Shown: one piece after another, positions 5,690 through 9,458 of the stretch
How positions within the stretch are numbered: position 1 is the first letter of the stretch
Layout of the letters: each line of letters opens with the position of its first letter
Source: Acidobacteria bacterium 37-71-11
GTDB taxonomy: Bacteria; Acidobacteriota; Thermoanaerobaculia; Thermoanaerobaculales; Thermoanaerobaculaceae
Assembly: GCA_002279285.1 (NCBI GenBank)
Contig: NCBR01000084.1
Location: 1-9,458 of the forward strand
Direction: 5' to 3'
DNA: 9,458 nucleotides
The notes under the pieces: model-generated
What the model was told of the DNA's origin: nothing
Seen by the model: the letters and a program-made list of their open reading frames with translations, nothing else
Database searches by the model: none
Translations under genes and position numbers: made by a program

Positions 5690-6931
5690 TCAGAGTACCC
5701 GCCACCACGGTGCGGCCAGGACGTCGGGGGTGAGCCACTCGATCTTCGTGCCGGTGTGCAGGAGCAAGCCGGGCCGGGCCTTCTTCCCGTACTCGGCGCG
5801 GAAGGTGCGTAGGTTCGCGGCGTCCCGCAGGCGCGGAACGCTCGTGGCCTTGACCTCGATCGGCAGCAGGCGGCCGCCCGCCTCGATCACGAAGTCCACC
5901 TCCTCGCCGATGGTGGTGCGCCAGTAGGACAGCTCGGACTGTTCGAGGCGTGCATCGCGCCACACCAGCAGATCGTGCAGGGCCAGGTTCTCGAGGTGGG
6001 CGCCTTCAGGCTCGACGTTCTGGCCGATGTGTAACGCCAGACCTGTGTCGGCCCAGTAGAGCTTGGGCGACTTGATGAGCCGCTTGGTGCGGTTCACCGC
6101 AAACGCGGGCAGGCGGACGAGCAGGTTCGAGGTCTCGAGGAGGTTCAGCCAGCGGTGGACGGTCGGTTGCGGCAGCGCAATATCCCGGCCCAGCTCCGTC
6201 TGATTGACGAGCTGCCCGAGGCGCAGGCACACGGCCTGCATGAGGCGACGGAAGTCCGGCAGCGCCGCGATCGAGGACAAATCCTGCAGGTCGCGCTCCA
6301 AGTAGGTCCGCACGTACCCGTCGAACCAGATCACGCGGTCGTGGCCCTTCTTCAGGTGCAGCGCCGGCGTCGGGAAGCCGCCGCGACGAGCCAAAGCTCG
6401 CCAGTCCTCGGGCTCGTCCGGTTGGGCCGAGAGCAGGGAGGGCCAGCGTTCGTCCTCGGCCGAGAGCAGCTCCTCCCAAATGCCACACCGCCCCAGACCC
6501 TTCTGCTCGCGCCGCGTCATCGGCCACAAGGTCAGGTAGCTCGCTCGGCCGGCGAGCGATTCGGAGACCCGGTGCATCAGGAGCAGGTTGGCCGAGCCGG
6601 TGAGCAGGAACTGGCCCGGGACCCGGCGCCGGTCGATCGCCCGCTTCACGGCGCGGAGAAGGGCGGGCTCGCGCTGCACCTCGTCCAGCGTCACCGGCTG
6701 GTCGCCGCCCACGAGCGCCTCCGGGTCGCGGCGGGCCGTATCGAGGACGTCCAGGTCGTCGAGCGAGAAGAAGCGGCGCTGTCCGGGGGTGAGCTCTTGC
6801 ACCAATGTGCTCTTGCCGGTCTGGCGTGCACCGGTCACGATCACGGCCGGCATCACCCGCAGCCGGGCGCTGAGGCTGGGGCCGACGACCCTCGGAAGCG
6901 TTGCGGTATCCATGGCATGAATGATAATCAT
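5690..6931 (-). CDS. AAA ATPase, AAA_14 / DUF4143 family
   Basis: A 413-residue protein, normal for the family. It contains a Walker A P-loop GARQTGKST at 34-42, a Walker B strand VTLDEVQ around 80-86 with Asp83-Glu84, and a sensor segment LLTGSAN at 109-115. The middle holds DGYVRTYLERDL (204-215), which opens the DUF4143 part, and a winged-helix-like stretch around 240-270 (LPQPTVHRWLNLLETSNLL). The C-terminal domain has GEEVDFVIE...LLPIEVKAT: Asp346 with Glu359-x-Lys361, a PD-(D/E)xK-like fold usual for these proteins. The cellular role of the family is poorly known; members are frequent in accessory DNA. The start is uncertain: ATG 6931 and ATG 6913 (MDTATLPRVV) are both in frame and neither has a good Shine-Dalgarno. 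A palindrome at 6918-6934 covers the upstream start, which slightly favours 6913. Confidence 0.82.
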   Translation of the reverse strand: MIIIHAMDTATLPRVVGPSLSARLRVMPAVIVTGARQTGKSTLVQELTPGQRRFFSLDDLDVLDTARRDPEALVGGDQPVTLDEVQREPALLRAVKRAIDRRRVPGQFLLTGSANLLLMHRVSESLAGRASYLTLWPMTRREQKGLGRCGIWEELLSAEDERWPSLLSAQPDEPEDWRALARRGGFPTPALHLKKGHDRVIWFDGYVRTYLERDLQDLSSIAALPDFRRLMQAVCLRLGQLVNQTELGRDIALPQPTVHRWLNLLETSNLLVRLPAFAVNRTKRLIKSPKLYWADTGLALHIGQNVEPEGAHLENLALHDLLVWRDARLEQSELSYWRTTIGEEVDFVIEAGGRLLPIEVKATSVPRLRDAANLRTFRAEYGKKARPGLLLHTGTKIEWLTPDVLAAPWWRVL

Positions 6932-6934
6932 TCA
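6918..6934. promoter_or_regulatory. 17-bp palindrome resembling a Fur-box core
   Basis: TGAATGAT (6918-6925), a central A, and ATCATTCA (6927-6934) form a perfect palindrome. Its centre AATGATAATCATT (6920-6932) equals the 13 central bases of the classical 19-bp Fur box; the outer bases mostly do not match. It lies at the 5' end of the minus-strand ATPase gene and about 100 bases upstream of the ArsR-rhodanese start. It could control either gene. A metal-responsive Fur-family regulator is a suggestion only. Confidence 0.4.
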
Positions 6935-6990
6935 CACCATGAATAGGCAAGCGGAGGCCTCGGACTCTTGTGTCGGCCCGGGAATAGACC

Positions 6991-7024
6991 TAATATTCAA
7001 TCGATTTGTAGAATAGTAAAGGAG
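6991..7024 (+). promoter_or_regulatory. AT-rich operator/promoter zone and RBS of the sulfur operon
   Basis: An AT-rich island in GC-rich surroundings precedes the ArsR-type gene. It contains the short dyad TATTC (6994-6998) / GAATA (7011-7015), the kind of AT-rich element ArsR-family proteins bind, and possible -10 sequences (TAATAT at 6991-6996 with a weak TTGTGT 17 bases upstream). AAAGGAG at 7018-7024 is a strong ribosome binding site eight bases before ATG 7033. The exact promoter is not certain. Confidence 0.4.
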
Positions 7025-7032
7025 CCGGACCG

Positions 7033-7740
7033 ATGAGCGTGGAACGACGGTACAAGGACGCGACGTACGGGCAATTCGCGCGGATCGGCAAGGCCGTGGC
7101 GCACCCGAAGCGCCTGGAGATCCTTGACCTGCTTTGCCAGGGGCCGCGGAGCGTCGAGGTGCTGGCCGGGGAAGCGGGCCTTGGCATCGCCAGCACCTCG
7201 CAGCACCTCAAGGTCCTGAAGGAGGCGCGGCTGCTCGAAGCCGAGAAGAACGGGCTCTTCGTCACGTATCGTCTGGCCGACGAGGCCGTGTGCGCGTTCT
7301 TCCGGAACATGAGGTCCCTCGCCGAGGCGCGCCTGGCGGAGGTGGAACAGATCACGCGCCGGTTCCTCGACGGCCGGGAGGGCATGGAGCCCGTGGGGGC
7401 CCGCGAGCTTCTCCAGCGCGTCCGGGAAGACAGGGTCACGGTCCTGGACGTGCGACCCGCCGAGGAGTACCGGTCGGGCCACATTGTCGGGGCACTCTCC
7501 ATACCCCTGAGGGAGTTGAAGGCCAGGATCAAGGAGGTCCCCCGCGGCCATCAGATCGTTGCCTACTGCCGGGGCCCGTACTGTGTCCTGGCGGTCCAGG
7601 CCGTGGAGACGCTGCGGAAGGCGGGCCTGAAAGCCGTTCGCCTCCGCGAAGGCTACCCGGACTGGCGGGCCGCAGGTATGCCCGTTGAGGTCACCGAAAG
7701 CTCCGAGATCTCACGCGGGAAGAGACGAGTCCAGCGCTGA
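7033..7740 (+). CDS. ArsR-family regulator fused to a rhodanese sulfurtransferase domain
   Basis: A 235-residue two-domain protein. Residues 10-110 form an ArsR/SmtB winged helix: FARIGKAVAHPKRLEILDLL, recognition region ASTSQHLKVLKEARLLEAEK, wing NGLFVTYRL. The ELCVCDL metal-binding motif of classical ArsR proteins is missing (VEVLAGEAGL instead), so metal sensing by that site is unlikely. Cys35 and Cys87 remain as possible thiol sensors but do not align exactly with those I recall for BigR. Residues 122-218 are a rhodanese domain: VTVLDVRPAEEYRSGHI, GALSIPLREL, and an active loop YCRGPYC with Cys179 as the expected persulfide-carrying residue, then LREGYPDWRAAGMPV. The fusion suggests a regulator that senses or carries sulfane sulfur. 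It is the first gene of the operon; the next starts 16 bases after its stop. Confidence 0.9.
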   Translation: MSVERRYKDATYGQFARIGKAVAHPKRLEILDLLCQGPRSVEVLAGEAGLGIASTSQHLKVLKEARLLEAEKNGLFVTYRLADEAVCAFFRNMRSLAEARLAEVEQITRRFLDGREGMEPVGARELLQRVREDRVTVLDVRPAEEYRSGHIVGALSIPLRELKARIKEVPRGHQIVAYCRGPYCVLAVQAVETLRKAGLKAVRLREGYPDWRAAGMPVEVTESSEISRGKRRVQR

Positions 7741-7756
7741 AAGAGAGGTTGGCATC

Positions 7757-8998
7757 ATGGCAGCACAGGCAATCGTGATTCTCGGCGGCGGCATCGGCGG
7801 GCAGGTCGCCGCCAACGCGTTGAGACGGCTCCTGCCGAGGGAGCATCGGGTGGTGGTCGTCGAGCGGGACGCAAACCACGCCTTCGCTCCCTCGTTCCTC
7901 TGGGTCATGACCGGCGACCGGCGCCCCGGCCAGATCGTGCGTCCCGTCAGGAGCCTGCTGCGACGCGGCGTGGAGTTGGTCACCGCTGGGGTGGAGCGGA
8001 TCGACGTGAGCCGCAGCCGGGTGCAAACGGTCGAGGGCGAGGTGGCGTACGACCACCTGGTCGTGGCGCTGGGGGCCGAGCTGGCCCCGGACGCCATCCC
8101 CGGCCTGGAAGGGGCGGCCCAGACTTTCTTCAGTTTCGACGGCGCCGCCCGGCTGCGGGATGAACTGAGATCGTTCCCAGGTGGGCGGGTTGCCGTCGTG
8201 GTCTCCAGCCTCCCCTACAAGTGCCCGGGCGCTCCCCACGAGGGTGCCATGCTCATCGCTGACACATTGCGGCGGCGTGGGCTGACGGGAAAGTTCGACG
8301 TTCACCTGTTCACACCGGAATCGCAGCCGTTGCCCGTGGCGGGACCGGCGCTCGGGGGCATGGTCTCGGACCTGCTCGCCCAGAAAGGCATCCACTTCCA
8401 TCCGGGGCTGGCACTGGCCTCCGTTGACGGCGGGAGCCGCCGTCTGGAGTTCAAGGACGGGACGCGGGAAGAGTACGACCTGCTCGTCGTGATCCCGCCC
8501 CACCGCCCTCCTGCGGTCGTCCGGGAATCGGGGCTAGGCAACGAGGCGGGGTGGATCCCCGTGGACCGGGCCACCCTGAAGACGCCGCACGAGAGGGTCT
8601 ACGCCATCGGCGACGTGACGGCCATCGGGTTGCCCGGCCGCTGGCGCCCCGAAGTGGCCCTGCCCCTTCCTAAGGCGGGCGTCTTCGCGCACGCCCAGGC
8701 GCTCGCCGTGGCCAAGCGCATCGCCCACGACATCACCGGCGCGGGCAGGGCGGAGGAGTTCTGCGCGGACGGCTATTGCATGCTGGAGGCGGGGGAGGAG
8801 ATGGCGGGGTTCGCCTACGGGAACTTCTACGGCGAGCCCTCGCCGCAGGTCGAGCTCCGGAGGGTGGGGAAGAGCTGGCACCTGGGCAAGGTGCTCTTCG
8901 AAAAGTGGTGGCTCACGCCCGTGGGCCTGAGGCGGGATCTCCTGCGCCTCGCCCTGCTGGCGGGGGGCAGGGCGTCCGGCGTCACGATGGAGCTGTGA
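7757..8998 (+). CDS. Sulfide:quinone oxidoreductase-like FAD-dependent oxidoreductase
   Basis: A 413-residue flavoprotein of the pyridine-nucleotide-disulfide family. ATG 7757 follows a purine-rich AGAGAGG; a TTG further up in the same frame would lie inside the preceding gene. The FAD-binding dinucleotide fold is at the N-terminus (IVILGGGIGGQVAANAL, glycines at 10-15), the second FAD motif VYAIGDVTAIG at 281-291 with Asp286. The redox cysteine Cys156 lies in SLPYKCPGAPHEG, the PYKCP-type site seen in sulfide:quinone oxidoreductases and flavocytochrome c sulfide dehydrogenases. Cys336 and Cys341 lie in EFCADGYCMLEAGEEMAGF, where the second partner cysteine is expected. The C-terminus has an amphipathic, leucine-rich stretch (FEKWWLTPVGLRRDLLRLAL) suited to membrane contact. 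The likely reaction is oxidation of sulfide or a persulfide with electron transfer to quinone. It is co-transcribed with a rhodanese-fused regulator and a DsrE protein. Confidence 0.85.
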   Translation: MAAQAIVILGGGIGGQVAANALRRLLPREHRVVVVERDANHAFAPSFLWVMTGDRRPGQIVRPVRSLLRRGVELVTAGVERIDVSRSRVQTVEGEVAYDHLVVALGAELAPDAIPGLEGAAQTFFSFDGAARLRDELRSFPGGRVAVVVSSLPYKCPGAPHEGAMLIADTLRRRGLTGKFDVHLFTPESQPLPVAGPALGGMVSDLLAQKGIHFHPGLALASVDGGSRRLEFKDGTREEYDLLVVIPPHRPPAVVRESGLGNEAGWIPVDRATLKTPHERVYAIGDVTAIGLPGRWRPEVALPLPKAGVFAHAQALAVAKRIAHDITGAGRAEEFCADGYCMLEAGEEMAGFAYGNFYGEPSPQVELRRVGKSWHLGKVLFEKWWLTPVGLRRDLLRLALLAGGRASGVTMEL

Positions 8999-9016
8999 GC
9001 TTGAGAGGAGGGTTTC

Positions 9017-9364
9017 GTGAAGTCGTTCCTGTTCATCCTTAACGAGGCGCCGTACGGCAGCGAGCGGCCCTACAACGGGCTGAGGCTCGCCATGGACCTG
9101 CAGAAGAAGGGCGCTCCGGTGAAGCTGTTCCTGATGGGCGACGCGGTGGGCTGCGCCCGCAAGAACCAGCAGACGCCCAACGGCTTCTACAACATCGGGC
9201 GCATGGTCGCCTCGGTGGCGCGTCAGGGCGCCGCAGCCACCTGAGGGTCGTGCTCGGAGGCCCGCGGGTTCGGGCCTGAAGACATGATCGAAGGGGTGGA
9301 GCGGGGCAGCCTGGACCTGTTGGGGAACTGGACGCTCGAAGCCGACCAGGTGCTCGTGTTCTAG
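9017..9364 (+). CDS. DsrE-family sulfur-relay protein, probable selenoprotein (UGA-encoded Sec at codon 76)
   Basis: The GTG at 9017, preceded by AGGAGGG (9006-9012), starts a frame that meets TGA at 9242-9244 and then continues without shift to TAG at 9362-9364: 115 residues, normal for small DsrE proteins. The part before the TGA is clearly DsrE (FLFILNEAPYGSERPYNGLR, LFLMGDAVGCA, TPNGFYNIGRM). The part after it completes the family: GSCSEARG, then EDMIEGVERGSLDLL and ADQVLVF. Reading through gives A-T-U-G-S-C-S-E-A-R-G, where the U falls on the first Cys of the family's CGxC motif. DsrE-like proteins with a UxxC motif have been described as bacterial selenoproteins. A SECIS-like hairpin follows. 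The family carries persulfide sulfur between enzymes in the cytoplasm; a selenol would make the carrier more nucleophilic. The alternative is a nonsense mutation giving a dead 75-residue protein. The gap from the flavoprotein gene is 18 bases, so they share an operon. Confidence 0.85.
9242..9277 (+). promoter_or_regulatory. Recoded UGA and bacterial SECIS-like hairpin
   Basis: After the TGA (9242-9244), AGGCCCG (9258-9264) pairs perfectly with CGGGCCT (9271-9277), leaving the six-base apical loop CGGGTT (9265-9270). The loop begins 20 bases after the TGA, within the usual range for bacterial SECIS elements. It carries Gs in its first half and a G-G-U step, as in the E. coli fdhF loop. Two more pairs (9254-9255 with 9278-9279) can form below a two-base bulge (9256-9257). 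In bacteria SelB bound to Sec-tRNA recognises such a loop within the coding sequence. Confidence 0.7.
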
Positions 9365-9458
9365 AGGCAATAGGCGGCCGCCTGCAGTGGTTGTGGTCCG
9401 TGTGGGAAACAAGGTTGTGTTTGGCTTCTTGGGTGGCCGGCGGTCCGCTGACGGACGC
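9365..9458. other. Downstream flank of the Sec-DsrE gene
   Basis: I see no gene start with support in these 94 bases. A short dyad GTCCG (9443-9447) / CGGAC (9452-9456) with loop CTGA reaches almost to the window edge. There is no T-tract before the edge, so it cannot be called a terminator. Confidence 0.4.

Noticed and set aside
5361..5963. 200-codon minus-strand frame containing SFPRKREP
   Set aside because: The peptide is the known false translation of a palindromic intergenic repeat, and the rest is antisense or out-of-frame to the ATPase gene.
6006..6950. 314-codon minus-strand frame overlapping the ATPase gene
   Set aside because: It is an out-of-frame shadow of the ATPase gene, rich in Arg/Ala/Pro, without domain motifs.
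7685..7756. TTG start giving 24 extra residues on the flavoprotein
   Set aside because: It lies within the preceding gene, while ATG 7757 has an RBS and starts directly at the FAD-binding fold.
9017..9244. DsrE protein ending at TGA after 75 residues
   Set aside because: The same frame continues with family-like sequence to 9364, the TGA sits at a conserved Cys position, and a SECIS-like hairpin follows. A plain stop does not explain this.
8534..9412. 292-codon open frame on the minus strand
   Set aside because: It lies antisense to the flavoprotein and DsrE genes, has no recognisable motifs, and is an effect of high GC content.
9443..9456. Hairpin at the right edge as operon terminator
   Set aside because: It has a five-base-pair stem and no following T-tract is visible before the window ends.
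1..9458. CRISPR array, tRNA, rRNA, transposase or tRNA-Sec gene
   Set aside because: I found no regularly spaced repeats, cloverleaf-like sequence, rRNA segment or transposase motif on either strand.

Overview
This is a GC-rich window from a bacterium that I cannot place firmly. It carries a defence/toxin-antitoxin cargo segment followed by a sulfur-metabolism operon. The codon bias, the 'SFPRKRE'-type intergenic palindrome and the sulfur genes would fit a high-GC proteobacterium or an uncultured lineage such as Methylomirabilota/Rokubacteria, but that is a guess. The most important result is at the right end. The third gene of the sulfur operon is a DsrE-family protein whose reading frame is crossed by one in-frame TGA (9242-9244). 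That codon stands where the family has the first Cys of its CxxC motif, the same frame stays fully family-like to a TAG at 9362-9364, and a good bacterial SECIS-like hairpin follows the TGA. I read it as a selenoprotein with a U-G-S-C redox motif.

Layout. Positions 1-752 hold the C-terminal end of an MmeI-like DNA methyltransferase / type IIG restriction enzyme, cut by the window edge. Positions 793-1265 are a hicA-hicB toxin-antitoxin pair, linked to the methyltransferase by a chain of overlapping stop/start codons through a 15-codon mini-ORF. Positions 1266-1752 hold no intact gene, only a minus-strand gene fragment. At 1753-1803 lies a near-consensus sigma70 promoter with a perfect 8-bp inverted repeat over the predicted start site. 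It drives an AbiEi-type antitoxin/regulator (1815-2948). The AbiEii nucleotidyltransferase toxin expected next is reduced to its first codons (2879-2998), so this looks like an orphaned antitoxin. Positions 3126-5297 encode a 723-residue protein with a degenerate ankyrin-like N-terminal half and an 'LYxEVW...GYWA' helix-turn-helix module.

Positions 5298-5689 are gene-poor: a palindromic intergenic repeat and the tail of an apparent M28-peptidase relic. Positions 5690-6931 (minus) encode an AAA ATPase of the AAA_14/DUF4143 family. A 17-bp palindrome resembling the core of a Fur box overlaps its 5' end.

Positions 7033-9364 are a compact operon with 16- and 18-nt gaps: an ArsR-type regulator fused to a rhodanese domain, a sulfide:quinone-oxidoreductase-like flavoprotein, and the Sec-containing DsrE protein. 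Together they suggest sensing, oxidation and persulfide relay of reduced sulfur, with selenium at the relay step. No selA, selB, selC or selD gene is present here, so the decoding machinery would have to be elsewhere in the genome.
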